Assembly (NCBI GenBank): GCA_905198475.1
Contig: CAJKCQ010000017.1
Coordinates: 1-33,563 of the forward strand
DNA: 33,563 nt
Direction of reading: 5' to 3'
DNA from: an uncultured Sutterella sp.
GTDB taxonomy: Bacteria > Pseudomonadota > Gammaproteobacteria > Burkholderiales > Burkholderiaceae_F
In this document: piece after piece, positions 1-7,707 of the stretch
How positions within the stretch are numbered: position 1 is the stretch's first letter
Layout: each line of letters starts with the position of its first letter
Program-made: the position numbers and the translations under genes
Notes under the pieces: generated by a model
Told to the model about the DNA's origin: nothing
The model's database searches: none
What the model saw: only the letters and a program-made list of their open reading frames with translations

Positions 1-14
1 GCGTCGCCTTATAT

Positions 15-34
15 CCCCGCCATGAATGACGGGG
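15..34 (+). terminator. Terminator-like hairpin at left window edge
   Basis: CCCCG (15-19) pairs with CGGGG (30-34) around a short loop and is followed by CTTTACGG. It could end a gene lying left of the window. The flanking wording also resembles end hairpins of IS200/IS605 elements. Neither reading can be settled from this window. Confidence 0.4.
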
Positions 35-185
35 CTTTACGGCTCGGTTTGGTAAACAAGCGCTTGCCTACATATGCGTCTAGAGGCGCGCATCAATGAG
101 CAGAGAACGATGCTTTGTCGCTTGGCATCCCCATGAGAGCGCCCAAAACCGCACGTGACTGAGGCGAATCGCCCGCCCGATCCGC

Positions 186-215
186 TTGCACTCCGCGCAC
201 GGGCTCGAGTAAAAT
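186..215 (+). promoter_or_regulatory. Putative sigma70 promoter of the rpsP operon
   Basis: A -10 hexamer TAAAAT (210-215) lies 18 bp downstream of TTGCAC (186-191). The -10 matches consensus at five of six positions; the -35 matches only at TTG. It is the best promoter seen upstream of rpsP and would give a leader of about 115 nt. Confidence 0.45.
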
Positions 216-271
216 CGCCGCTTCCTGTAGCTCCCGGGAGGTTCCCCGTGTGGGCGAAGGACAAGATTTCG

Positions 272-307
272 AGTCCGTTTCTCCCCGGGACGGGGGTTCG
301 GATTTTT
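272..307 (+). terminator. Attenuator-like hairpin in the rpsP leader
   Basis: The outer arms AGTCCG (272-277) and CGGATT (299-304) and the inner arms CCCCG (283-287) and CGGGG (291-295) form a nested stem ending in five T residues (303-307). It sits 30 nt before the rpsP start, inside the predicted leader. That position suits premature termination or an autoregulatory fold, but no control mechanism is demonstrated. Confidence 0.4.
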
Positions 308-337
308 CAACTGCACCAATGATTTAAGAGGTAACTC

Positions 338-613
338 ATGGTCATCGTTCGTCTCGCCCGCGGCGGCTCCAAGAAGCGTCCGTTCTACTCCATCAACGTT
401 TGCGACTCCCGTTGCCGCCGTGACGGCCGCTTCATCGAGCGCCTCGGCTACTACAACCCGATGGCTGCCGGCCAGGCCGTCAAGCTCTCCATCAACCTCG
501 ACCGCCTCGCCTTCTGGCAGGGCAACGGCGCCCAGCTCTCCGACACGGTCGCCCGTCTCGTGAAGGAATTCAAGGCCGCGCAGGCCGCCGCCGTCGAAGC
601 CAAGGCCGAGTAA
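338..613 (+). CDS. rpsP: 30S ribosomal protein S16 (bS16)
   Basis: This 91-residue protein is bS16, a small-subunit assembly protein bound to 16S rRNA. The N-terminus MVIVRLARGG, the segment KKRPFYSI and the stretch DGRFIERLGYYNP are hallmarks of the family, and the length is usual (about 80-90 residues). The C-terminus is an Ala/Lys/Glu-rich tail. AGAGG (327-331) lies six bases before ATG, so the start is secure. It is the first gene of the conserved rpsP-rimM-trmD-rplS cluster. Here it is separated from rimM by 250 bp containing hairpins and a terminator, which is unusually long for this operon and suggests uncoupled expression of S16 and the modification enzymes. Confidence 0.98.
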   Translation: MVIVRLARGGSKKRPFYSINVCDSRCRRDGRFIERLGYYNPMAAGQAVKLSINLDRLAFWQGNGAQLSDTVARLVKEFKAAQAAAVEAKAE

Positions 614-644
614 GTTCTCGCCTCGAAGCACACTTCGAACGTGC

Positions 645-684
645 GATGCGGAGGTCAAAGGCCTCCGCACAAGAGCCCCGCATC
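645..684 (+). other. Mutually exclusive hairpins between rpsP and rimM
   Basis: TGCGGAGG (647-654) can pair with CCTCCGCA (662-669). The overlapping GATGCGG (645-651) can instead pair with CCGCATC (678-684). The two folds compete for the same bases. Such an arrangement can act as an mRNA stabiliser, a processing site or a switch; only the complementarity is seen. Confidence 0.4.
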
Positions 685-785
685 TCTTCCGGTGCGGACT
701 CTCCCCAGACCCGAACGGTCGTGCCTCTCGTGTCAAAGCACATTGGGCCGCCGGGGAAGGGAAATGAGTCCGGTATCTACGCCTG

Positions 786-809
786 AAGCCCGTGCGGGGC
801 TTTTCTTTT
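786..809 (+). terminator. Intrinsic terminator between rpsP and rimM
   Basis: AAGCCC (786-791), loop GTGCG, GGGCTT (797-802), then TTCTTTT. This is a compact terminator placed 55 bp before the rimM start, on the coding strand. It probably lowers transcription of rimM-trmD-rplS relative to rpsP unless an internal promoter exists; I could not find a convincing one. Confidence 0.65.
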
Positions 810-863
810 GTCTCGGAATGCCCATCCGGACGCCTCCAACCATTCACACCCCACTCGTTCACC

Positions 864-1418
864 ATGACCGAAGCAGACACCCCGACCTCCGCCGCCGCCG
901 CGGACGAACTGATTGAACTCGGCCGTACCGCCGGCGCCTACGGCTTCAAGGGCTGGGTGAGGATCCAGCCGCTCGAGTCGGGCGAGGTCCTCGAAAAGGT
1001 CCGCTCCTGGGTGCTCATCGACGCCCTGGGCAAGCGCACTCCCGTGCACGTCAAGGGCCTGCGCCGCCACGGCGCGGGGCTGATCGCCAAGTGGGACGGG
1101 TGCGAATCGAAGGAGGACGCCGACCGCCTGCGCGTCAAGGTGGGCGTCATGCGCCCGGACTTTCCGGAGGCGGGCAAGGACGCCGTCTGGGCGGTGGATC
1201 TCGTCGGCTGCGAGGCGGTAACGAAGGAGGGCGCGGCGTTGGGCGTCGTCACGGCGATCGCCTCGAACGGCGCGCAGGACCTCTTTGAGATCCAGTGGAC
1301 GAATGAGGCGGGCGAAGAGCAGACCTTCTTCATTCCGAACGTGAAGGACGTCTACGTCGTGGAGATCGACGTCGCGAAGAAGCGCGTCGTCTTCGATTTC
1401 GATCCGGCCTGGCGCTGA
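864..1418 (+). CDS. rimM: 16S rRNA processing / ribosome maturation factor RimM
   Basis: RimM (184 aa here) binds ribosomal protein S19 and assists maturation of the 30S head. The N-terminal RimM domain begins at about residue 14 with ELIELGRTAGAYGFKGWVRI, matching the family pattern of an early glycine-rich GxxGxxG-like segment. A PRC-barrel half follows from about residue 90 (AVDLVGCEAV) and ends with FIPNVKDVYVVEIDVAKKRV. I chose ATG 864 because the family start falls there; the upstream in-frame ATG at 792 lies inside the terminator. No strong ribosome-binding site is visible, consistent with low expression. The trmD gene follows after 47 bp. Confidence 0.95.
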   Translation: MTEADTPTSAAAADELIELGRTAGAYGFKGWVRIQPLESGEVLEKVRSWVLIDALGKRTPVHVKGLRRHGAGLIAKWDGCESKEDADRLRVKVGVMRPDFPEAGKDAVWAVDLVGCEAVTKEGAALGVVTAIASNGAQDLFEIQWTNEAGEEQTFFIPNVKDVYVVEIDVAKKRVVFDFDPAWR

Positions 1419-1465
1419 TCCCGGGCCATTTGCAGAGAGAACAGGAAGAGAAGGAGAGCATTCCC

Positions 1466-2227
1466 ATGCGCTTTGACGTCGTCACGCTTTTCCCTGAAAT
1501 CTTCGCGGCCGTGCGCGACTGCGGCATCACGGCCCGCGCGCGCAAGCGCGGCCTCTGGTCGATCAACTGCTGGAACCCGCGCGACACCGCCACCGACCTC
1601 CACCGCACGATCGACGACCGTCCCTTCGGGGGCGGCCCTGGCATGGTGATGATGGCCGAGCCCCTCGCGCAGACTCTCGCCGCCATCCGGGCGTCGGGCA
1701 ACACCGGTCGCGTGGTGAGCTTCGCCCCGAACGGCGCGCGCCTCACCGACGCGCGCGTGCGCGAGCTCGCCGCCGACGCCGAGCCCCTCGTCCTCGTCTG
1801 CGGGCGCTATGAAGGCATCGACGAACGCTTCCTCGAGAGCGAAGTGGACGAGGTGGTGAGCCTCGGGGACTTCGTGCTCTCGGGCGGCGAACTTCCGGCC
1901 TGCGCCCTGATCGACGCGGTCGTGCGCCAGATCCCGGGTGCGATCAAGGACCTTTCGGCTTCGGACGAAAGCTTTGCGACGGGGCTTCTCGACGCCCCGC
2001 ACTACACGCGTCCCGAAGTCTGGCGCGGCATGCCCGTGCCAGACGTCCTGCTCTCGGGGCACCACAAGAACATCGAGCGTTGGTCGCGTGAAAAAAGTCT
2101 CGAGCTCACGTTGCGCACCCGGCCCGACCTCATTACAATCGCCGATTCTTCGGGTCTCCTCACCCGCGAGGACGTCAAGTTCCTGCGGTCGATGGGCGCG
2201 AAGATTGAATCCGGAGGGAAGCGCTGA
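1466..2227 (+). CDS. trmD: tRNA (guanine-37-N1)-methyltransferase TrmD
   Basis: TrmD transfers a methyl group from S-adenosylmethionine to G37 of tRNAs with a G at position 36, preventing +1 frameshifting. The 253-aa protein starts MRFDVVTLFPEIF. It carries DDRPFGGGPGMVMM near residue 50, CGRYEGIDERF near 112 and SLGDFVLSGGE near 133, which build the trefoil-knot SAM site. The C-terminal half has the tRNA-binding segment PHYTRPEVWRG. AAGGAGA (1450-1456) precedes ATG 1466; the in-frame ATG at 1430 is rejected because it adds a non-conserved 12-residue leader. Its place between rimM and rplS is canonical. Confidence 0.97.
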   Translation: MRFDVVTLFPEIFAAVRDCGITARARKRGLWSINCWNPRDTATDLHRTIDDRPFGGGPGMVMMAEPLAQTLAAIRASGNTGRVVSFAPNGARLTDARVRELAADAEPLVLVCGRYEGIDERFLESEVDEVVSLGDFVLSGGELPACALIDAVVRQIPGAIKDLSASDESFATGLLDAPHYTRPEVWRGMPVPDVLLSGHHKNIERWSREKSLELTLRTRPDLITIADSSGLLTREDVKFLRSMGAKIESGGKR

Positions 2228-2319
2228 GGCGCCTCGCTCCATCAACAACCCCATCCTATCTGCGGCGGGCTTTAGTCCCCTAACAATCAGGCCGCATGAA
2301 GATGGCTACGGAGTAGAAA

Positions 2320-2691
2320 ATGAATCTGATCCAGGTTCTCGAACAGGAAGAAATGGCCCGCCTCACGGCCGGCAAGACCATCCCCGAATTCCGCGCCGGC
2401 GACACGGTCATCGTGTCCGTCAACGTGGTTGAAGGCTCGCGCAAGCGCGTCCAGGCCTTCGAAGGCGTGGTCATCGCCCGTCGCAACCGCGGCATCAACT
2501 CCTCGTTCATCGTTCGCAAGATCTCCTCGGGTGAAGGCGTGGAACGTTCGTTCCAGACCTACTCCCCGACGATCGCCAGCATCGTTGTGAAGCGTCACGG
2601 CGACGTCCGCCGCGCCAAGCTCTACTACCTGCGCGAACGTTCCGGCAAGGCCGCCCGCATCAAGGAACGCCTCGTCCGCAAGGACGCCTAA
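2320..2691 (+). CDS. rplS: 50S ribosomal protein L19 (bL19)
   Basis: This is bL19, a large-subunit protein at the 30S-50S interface. The 123-aa sequence has the family core FRAGDTVIVSVNVVEGSRKR, QAFEGVVIARRNRGINSSF and SGEGVERSFQTYSP, and the usual length of about 115-130. GGAG (2310-2313) lies six bases before ATG. It is the last gene of the operon and is followed within 35 bp by an intrinsic terminator. Confidence 0.98.
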   Translation: MNLIQVLEQEEMARLTAGKTIPEFRAGDTVIVSVNVVEGSRKRVQAFEGVVIARRNRGINSSFIVRKISSGEGVERSFQTYSPTIASIVVKRHGDVRRAKLYYLRERSGKAARIKERLVRKDA

Positions 2692-2918
2692 TTCCTTCCG
2701 GGAATCCAGGCACTTTGCCCTTGAACCCTCGTTCGTCCTTCGGGATGGCGGGGGTTTTTCGTTTTTTGGTCGTTTTCAGCCGTCCTTTTCCAAGGGCTTG
2801 GCGGACGCCCTGAGACGTCCCGAGCGACGCAGCAAAGAAGGTCGGCGGCCCGGACGACCCCTCGGGCGGAGAGAAGGAGCAGTCCGGCGGCGGACTGCAG
2901 AAGGACGCGGCGGTGCAT
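2688..2918 (-). pseudogene. Possible truncated gene with an N-terminal signal peptide
   Basis: On the minus strand, ATG 2918 is preceded by GGGAG at a good distance and opens MHRRVLLQSAAGLLLLSARG followed by VVRAA, a convincing signal peptide with positive n-region, hydrophobic core and small residues at the end. The first roughly 35 codons nearly all end in G or C, like real genes here. After that the 76-codon frame becomes low-complexity and runs antisense through the rplS terminator to stop opposite the rplS stop codon. I read it as the 5' stub of a lost exported-protein gene. A genuine short peptide or chance cannot be excluded, and no family is recognised. Confidence 0.3.
2724..2767 (+). 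terminator. Intrinsic terminator of the rpsP-rplS operon
   Basis: An imperfect stem from AACCC (2724-2728) to the GGGGGTT arm (2750-2756) is capped by a TTCG tetraloop (2739-2742). It is followed by TTTTTCGTTTTTT. It begins 32 bp after the rplS stop. The remaining gap to 3191 holds only the doubtful minus-strand stub. Confidence 0.8.
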
Positions 2919-3191
2919 GATGCGCTCCCGATGTTGAGGCGAAGGCATTCTCTGCCGCGGGTGTTTCTTCTCCGTGACGCGGCGGGCGCTCCGCCCATCT
3001 CCGGTCCTTCTCCTAAGATGAATGCCTAGCGGCGTCAGAGCTGCCGCAAGGAAGCGGTTCTTTCCGGTGCACAGCGCCCTGCGACGGTGCGCTCCGCGGC
3101 CTAGAATGCTCAATCCCTTCCCCGCAAATCTTTGTTTTCTGCAGAAGAAAGCGGGTGATGTTTAGGGAATTTCGATTTCACGGAGAGAAGA

Positions 3192-4304
3192 ATGGCTGAA
3201 AACTACACGGTGACGCTGCCGCACTACAGCGTGGGTCCGAACTGCTACGAAGAGGTGGGCAAGGTCACGCGCTTCTACGGCAAGACCGTCGCCGTCTACG
3301 GCGGCGAGACCGCGCTTGCCAAGGCGGGTCCCGCGCTGAAGGCCGCGATGAAGGCGGCCGGCCTCGAGATCCTCGAATGGAAGGTCTACGGCAAGGACGC
3401 CACCAACGCCGCCGTTGAGCGCATCACGACGTCTGCGGCCGCGCAGAATGCCGACATGATCTTCGGCGTGGGCGGCGGCCGTGCGGTCGACACCGTCAAG
3501 ACCGCGTCCGACATCCTCGACAAGCCCTTCTTCTCCTGCCCGACGGTGGCCTCCAACTGCGCTCCCGTCACCGCCATTGCGGTGATCTACAAGGAGGACG
3601 GGGCGCTCGACCACTACCACTTCCCGAAGCGCTGCGTCGAGCACTGCTTCATCAACACCTCCGTCATTCTCGACAGCCCCGAGGACCTCTTCTGGGCGGG
3701 CATCGGCGACGCGCTCTCCAAGCAGCCCGAGAGTCAGCTCGCCTCGCGCGGCAAGGAGCTCACGCACACGCCGCTCCTGGGCGTTCAGGTGGGCCTCGTC
3801 TGCGAGGAGCCGCTCCTCACCTACGGTCGCGAAGCGCTCATCAACTTCCGTGAGAAGCGCGTGACCCGCGCCTTCACCGAGTCGGTGCTCGACATCATCA
3901 TCTCCACGGGCATCGTCTCGAACCTCACGACGACAAAGGACAGCTACTACTACAACTCCTCGCTCGCGCACTGCTTCTACAACGCCTCGATGGTGCTACC
4001 CGCCATTCACAAGCACCTGCACGGCGAAGTGGTGAGCTTCGGCACGCTCGTTCTCCATGCCGTGGACGGCAACGACGAGGCGTTGGAGCGCATGCTGGAG
4101 TTCAACCGTTCGGTGAAGCTCCCCATCACTTTGGGTGAGCTCGACATCACGACGCCCGAACAGGTGGACGCCCTCGTGCACCGCGCGACCTCGATCAAGG
4201 AGTGGACGTGCGTTCCCTACGCCATGACGGAGGAGAAGTTCCGCGACGCCATCTACAAGGTCGACCGCCTCGGCCGCGAGATGATCGCGAACGAAGGGAA
4301 GTAG
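3192..4304 (+). CDS. Iron-containing alcohol dehydrogenase family protein, glycerol dehydrogenase-like
   Basis: A 370-residue soluble NAD-linked, metal-dependent dehydrogenase of the GldA group. The nucleotide-binding motif GVGGGRAVDTVK is at residues 92-103. Asp173 (in GIGDALSK), His260 (in SLAHCF) and His277 (in HLHGEV) match the Asp/His/His metal ligands of bacterial glycerol dehydrogenases, including the 17-residue spacing of the two histidines. Length fits the family (about 360-380). GGAGAGA lies just before ATG 3192. The gene is transcribed alone between two terminators, so the neighbours do not reveal the substrate. It may act on glycerol, dihydroxyacetone or a hydroxycarboxylate, as related HcxA/YbdH proteins do; family membership is far surer than substrate. 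Confidence 0.85.
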   Translation: MAENYTVTLPHYSVGPNCYEEVGKVTRFYGKTVAVYGGETALAKAGPALKAAMKAAGLEILEWKVYGKDATNAAVERITTSAAAQNADMIFGVGGGRAVDTVKTASDILDKPFFSCPTVASNCAPVTAIAVIYKEDGALDHYHFPKRCVEHCFINTSVILDSPEDLFWAGIGDALSKQPESQLASRGKELTHTPLLGVQVGLVCEEPLLTYGREALINFREKRVTRAFTESVLDIIISTGIVSNLTTTKDSYYYNSSLAHCFYNASMVLPAIHKHLHGEVVSFGTLVLHAVDGNDEALERMLEFNRSVKLPITLGELDITTPEQVDALVHRATSIKEWTCVPYAMTEEKFRDAIYKVDRLGREMIANEGK

Positions 4305-4346
4305 TCCCTGCAGCGTCCGGTCTCCGTCGGCCGGATATTCGATGAA

Positions 4347-4397
4347 AACGCAGCAAAGCCGCAGCGCCTCTCCGTCGCCGCGGCTTTGTGCGTTTCT
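4347..4397 (+). terminator. Intrinsic terminator after the GldA-like gene
   Basis: A long stem pairs AACGCA plus CAAAGCCGC (4347-4362) with GCGGCTTTG plus TGCGTT (4380-4394), with one internal mismatch, and ends in a short T run. It closes the single-gene unit 43 bp after the stop codon. Confidence 0.75.
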
Positions 4398-4468
4398 GCG
4401 GGCGGTGCATCCGTCCGGAGCCGCCGTGCGCCGATCATGACGGGAAGGCGCTTCCTCCACGCGGTTTC

Positions 4469-4483
4469 GCCTAGGACCTAGGC
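4469..4483. promoter_or_regulatory. 15-bp palindrome, putative operator
   Basis: GCCTAGG, one central A, CCTAGGC: a perfect 7-1-7 inverted repeat 112 bp upstream of the binding-protein gene. A possible -10 (TATCCT, 4507-4512) lies 23 bp downstream, so a regulator bound here would touch the -35 region. The cognate regulator is unknown. Confidence 0.45.
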
Positions 4484-4526
4484 AAAAATCGTTTTTTCCC
4501 GGCCTCTATCCTCAAAAGAAGGGAAA

Positions 4527-4555
4527 GGAGGCGCGTCCTGCTGGACGCGGCCTCC
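4527..4555 (+). other. Strong leader hairpin before the GsiB-like gene
   Basis: GGAGGCGCGTCC (4527-4538), loop TGCT, GGACGCGGCCTCC (4543-4555) forms a 12-bp stem with one bulge. It ends 39 nt before the start codon and has no T run. It may stabilise the mRNA or control translation; the true ribosome-binding site (GAAGGGAG, near 4580-4588) lies outside it. Confidence 0.45.
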
Positions 4556-4594
4556 TCATGCAGGAACCGAGTTCTTGAAGGAAGGGAGTCCATC

Positions 4595-6163
4595 ATGACG
4601 CGCACGACGCACAAGGCATCCGCCAAAGCACCTCTTTTCGCTGCAGCTCTTGCGGCGCTGCTCCTCGAGCCCGCAGGAGCCCAGGCCGCCGCACCCGAAG
4701 TCCTCACCATCGCGGTGAACGCAGGCTTCACGACGATGGATCCCTGGGACGCGACGGACAACCTCTCGCGCACGGCGGCGCGCTCCTTCTATGAAAGCCT
4801 CTACACGTTCGGCAAGGATCTCAAGCCCGTGCCGCAGCTCGCCGAGGGCGTGGAGGTGAGCGGCGACGGGCGCGTCTACACCTTCAGACTGCGTCGGGGC
4901 GTGAAGTTTCACGACGGCACGGAGCTCACCGCCGAGGCCGTGAAGATGAACTTCGAACGCGGCGCCTCGCCCGACCTGAAGCTCACGCGGCGCAACTTCT
5001 TCAACTTCGTCGAGCGCATTGAGGCGGTCGACAAGTACACCGTCCGGTTCACCCTGAAGAGCCCGATGACCGCCTTCCTCGAACGCCTCTCGAACGGTAC
5101 GGCGGCGATCATGTGCCCGAGCCTCATCGCGCGGGCGAAGACGAAGCAGGCGACCGCCTTCGAGGCCTGCGGCACGGGTCCCTACAAGCTCGTGCGCTTC
5201 CTCCCTTCCGAGGAGCTCGTGGTCGAGCGCAATCCCGACTACCGCGTGCCGGGACTGCCGAAGTTCCAGAGCCTGCGCTGGATGCCGGTCGTTGAAAACA
5301 GCACCCGCGCGGCGATGCTCCAGACGGGCGAGGCGCAGTTCATCCAGATGGCGCCGGTCGAGCAGATTCCGGTGCTCAAGGCCGAGAAGAACCTCGTCGT
5401 GGACGTAGTGCCGTCGGTCGTCATGCGCTACATGTCGCTCAATATGAACGAAAAGCCCTTCGACAATCCGAAGGTGCGGCAGGCGATCAACTACGCGATC
5501 AACAAACAGGCGCTCTGCAAGGTCGCCTACAACGGCTACGCGCGGCCCGCCGACGGCGTGATTCCCGGTCAGATCCCGAACGCCGTCAAGCTTGGCCCCT
5601 GGTCCTACGATCCGAAGAAGGCGCGCGAGCTTCTGAAGGAGGCGGGCTACCCGAACGGCTTCACGACGAAGCTCTGGTCGGCCTACAACAACACGACCGC
5701 GCAGAAGATCATGCAGTTCGTGCAGCAGCAGCTCGCGCAGGTCGGGATCAAGGCCGAGGCGCGCGCACTTGAGGCCGGGCAGCGCGTGCAGGTCTACGGC
5801 AACAAGGACCCGAAGAAGGCGCCCAACCGCATGTACATCATCGGTTGGTCGAACTCCACCGTGGATCCCGACTGGGGAATGCGCCCGGCGCTCTACTCCA
5901 AGAACCAGCCGCCGGTGCTCAACAACGAGGCGTACTACGCGAACCCGAAGGTGGATGCGCTCTTCGATGCGGCCCTGGCCGACACCGATCCGGTGAAGCG
6001 TGCGGCCGAATACAAGGAGCTCCAGGAAATCATCTGGAAGGACGCGCCCTGGGCGTTTCTCGTCTTTGAGGACGTCACGTCGGCGTCCTCACGGCACCTC
6101 GTGAACTTCAACACCCTGGCCGACGGGAGCTTCGAGTTCTACTCGGCCGAGTGGAGGGAGTGA
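4595..6163 (+). CDS. ABC transporter substrate-binding protein, family 5, GsiB-like
   Basis: A 522-residue periplasmic binding protein of the peptide/nickel/glutathione class (SBP_bac_5). Residues 1-32 are a Sec signal peptide with a hydrophobic stretch and AQA cleavage site. The mature protein has the family landmarks FTTMDPWDATDNLSR, VYTFRLRRGVKFHDG, GTGPYKLVRF, NSTRAAMLQTGEAQF, PFDNPKVRQAINYAIN and RELLKEAGYPNGF. These resemble Escherichia coli GsiB, the glutathione-binding protein, more than DppA or OppA as I recall those sequences. GsiB normally works with permeases GsiC/GsiD and ATPase GsiA; none is here, so it is an orphan that must share a transporter encoded elsewhere. A palindrome and a leader hairpin upstream suggest regulation. 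Ligand is inferred, not shown. Confidence 0.88.
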   Translation: MTRTTHKASAKAPLFAAALAALLLEPAGAQAAAPEVLTIAVNAGFTTMDPWDATDNLSRTAARSFYESLYTFGKDLKPVPQLAEGVEVSGDGRVYTFRLRRGVKFHDGTELTAEAVKMNFERGASPDLKLTRRNFFNFVERIEAVDKYTVRFTLKSPMTAFLERLSNGTAAIMCPSLIARAKTKQATAFEACGTGPYKLVRFLPSEELVVERNPDYRVPGLPKFQSLRWMPVVENSTRAAMLQTGEAQFIQMAPVEQIPVLKAEKNLVVDVVPSVVMRYMSLNMNEKPFDNPKVRQAINYAINKQALCKVAYNGYARPADGVIPGQIPNAVKLGPWSYDPKKARELLKEAGYPNGFTTKLWSAYNNTTAQKIMQFVQQQLAQVGIKAEARALEAGQRVQVYGNKDPKKAPNRMYIIGWSNSTVDPDWGMRPALYSKNQPPVLNNEAYYANPKVDALFDAALADTDPVKRAAEYKELQEIIWKDAPWAFLVFEDVTSASSRHLVNFNTLADGSFEFYSAEWRE

Positions 6164-6303
6164 GGATCGCGGACGGGCTTTGCCGAACGACGCCGCTTCA
6201 ATGACGGCGAAGCGGCGCGAAGGCGTGCAGATGCGGCGACGCCGCCCGAAATGGATCTGGGCGGCGTCGAAGGGAAAATTTGGCGTGTTGGGCGAGAAGC
6301 GGC

Positions 6304-7491
6304 TTATTCGGCGCTCTTGCGGCGGTTGCTGCCTGCCACCATGTCGAAGCGGAAGAACCGGCATTCGAGCGGCCCGTTGAAGAGCACGATCTTGCGCGAT
6401 TCCTTGAGGCGCATCTGCCCCGGCAGCAGCCGGTCGGAGGTGAGGAGCCAGGCGGTCCAGCCGGCGAAGTTCGATTTGAGCGCGGAGGCGAACTCGCGCA
6501 TCATCGCCGCGATCGAGGCGGACTTCGGGTTCGACTGTTCGCCGTAGGGCGGGTTCGCAATCACGAGTCCGCCTTCGGCCCCTTCGGGCGGGCGAACCTC
6601 GCGGGCGTCGCCCTGGGTGAAGGTGATGCGGCCGTCGTCCAACATTGCTGAGAACCCCGCGCGGCGGGCGTTCTCAATCGCCTTTTCGACCACGATCGAG
6701 GAGATGTCGTGGGCCTCGATCCTCACCTTCGCGTGGAGGTTCACCGCGGCGCGGGCGTCCTCCTTCATCTCACGCCAGAGGTCGAGGTCGAACCCTTCGA
6801 GGTGCTCGAAGTCGAAGCGCCGGTTGAGGCCCGGAGCCATGTTGGCGGCGATCGAAGCCGCTTCGATCGCGATCGTGCCCGAACCGCAGAAGGGATCCAC
6901 GAGGGGCTTCTCGGGCGTCCACCCGGAGAGCATCAGGAGCGCCGCGGCGAGGTTCTCCTTGAGCGGCGCTTCGCCGTGCTCGAGCCTCCAGCCGCGCTTG
7001 AAGAGCGACTCGCCGGCGAGGTCGATGTAGAAGCTCACGTGGTCGAACGTGAAGTAGGCCTCGATCCGGACGTCCGGGCGCCGGCGGTCCACCGAGGGGC
7101 GGCGGCCGGCGAGTTCCTGGAAGCGGTCGCAGAGGCCGTCCTTGATGCGCAGCGTCGCGAAGTCGAGGCTCTCGAGCGGGCAGCGGTTCGCCGACGAATG
7201 GATGCGGAAGGTCGCGTCCGTGCCGAACCACTTCTCCCACGGGGTCTTCTTCGCGATCGCGTAGACGTCGCGACTGTCCCAGTACTCGTCGAACGCGACG
7301 CGCATCAGTACGCGGGTCGCCAGGCGCGAATGGAGGCAGGCGGCCATGCCGAGCTCGAGCCCGCCCGCAAACGAAACGCCGCCCTTGGCGGGGCGGACGA
7401 GGTCCGGGTCGGCGTTGAGCGCGAGGATCTCCTCTTTGAGAAGGTCCTCAAGACCAAAGGGGCAGGGCGCGTAGAAGACAAAGCTCGGCAT
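6304..7491 (-). CDS. rlmL: THUMP-domain 23S rRNA (guanine-N2)-methyltransferase, RlmL-like
   Basis: A 395-residue S-adenosylmethionine-dependent RNA methyltransferase of the COG0116 group. The N-terminal THUMP region spans about residues 5-160. The catalytic Rossmann domain has motif I DPFCGSGT at 199-206 and the amino-methylating motif NPPYG at 313-317. This architecture matches the RlmL half of E. coli RlmKL, which makes m2G2445 in 23S rRNA; the RlmK half is absent, as in many bacteria with the stand-alone enzyme. The start ATG 7491 begins with the conserved FVFYAPCPFGLEDLLKEE; no strong ribosome-binding site precedes it. It lies downstream of the lipoprotein gene on the same strand but beyond a terminator. 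The exact target base is inferred from the family. Confidence 0.85.
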   Translation of the reverse strand: MPSFVFYAPCPFGLEDLLKEEILALNADPDLVRPAKGGVSFAGGLELGMAACLHSRLATRVLMRVAFDEYWDSRDVYAIAKKTPWEKWFGTDATFRIHSSANRCPLESLDFATLRIKDGLCDRFQELAGRRPSVDRRRPDVRIEAYFTFDHVSFYIDLAGESLFKRGWRLEHGEAPLKENLAAALLMLSGWTPEKPLVDPFCGSGTIAIEAASIAANMAPGLNRRFDFEHLEGFDLDLWREMKEDARAAVNLHAKVRIEAHDISSIVVEKAIENARRAGFSAMLDDGRITFTQGDAREVRPPEGAEGGLVIANPPYGEQSNPKSASIAAMMREFASALKSNFAGWTAWLLTSDRLLPGQMRLKESRKIVLFNGPLECRFFRFDMVAGSNRRKSAE

Positions 7492-7625
7492 GACGGGATG
7501 GAGTCAGGAGAAAACGGTAAAACCGTCATTTTAAAGGGCGGGGCCGGGCGTGGGCGCTCTTCCGGATCTTTCCGGAGGGCCGGCATTCCTGCTCTCTGAG
7601 AACGGAATGAGAGGGGGAAGATGCA

Positions 7626-7665
7626 AAGCGGCCCGCAGGCCGGGAAAGTCAGCCTTCGGGCCGCT
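7626..7665 (-). terminator. Terminator of the lipoprotein gene
   Basis: Read on the minus strand, AGCGGCCC and GGGCCGCT form an 8-bp stem (arms at 7658-7665 and 7627-7634) followed by TTGCATCTTCC. The tail is only moderately T-rich. The rest of 7492-7707 shows no gene. Confidence 0.5.
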
Positions 7666-7707
7666 GCGGCGGGCGGTCGGATGGGGCCGCCCGAGGACTG
7701 CTTCGGA

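Noticed and set aside
1..60. Left window edge as an IS200/IS605 end
   Set aside because: The hairpin is suggestive, but without the neighbouring sequence or a transposase gene a plain terminator is equally likely.
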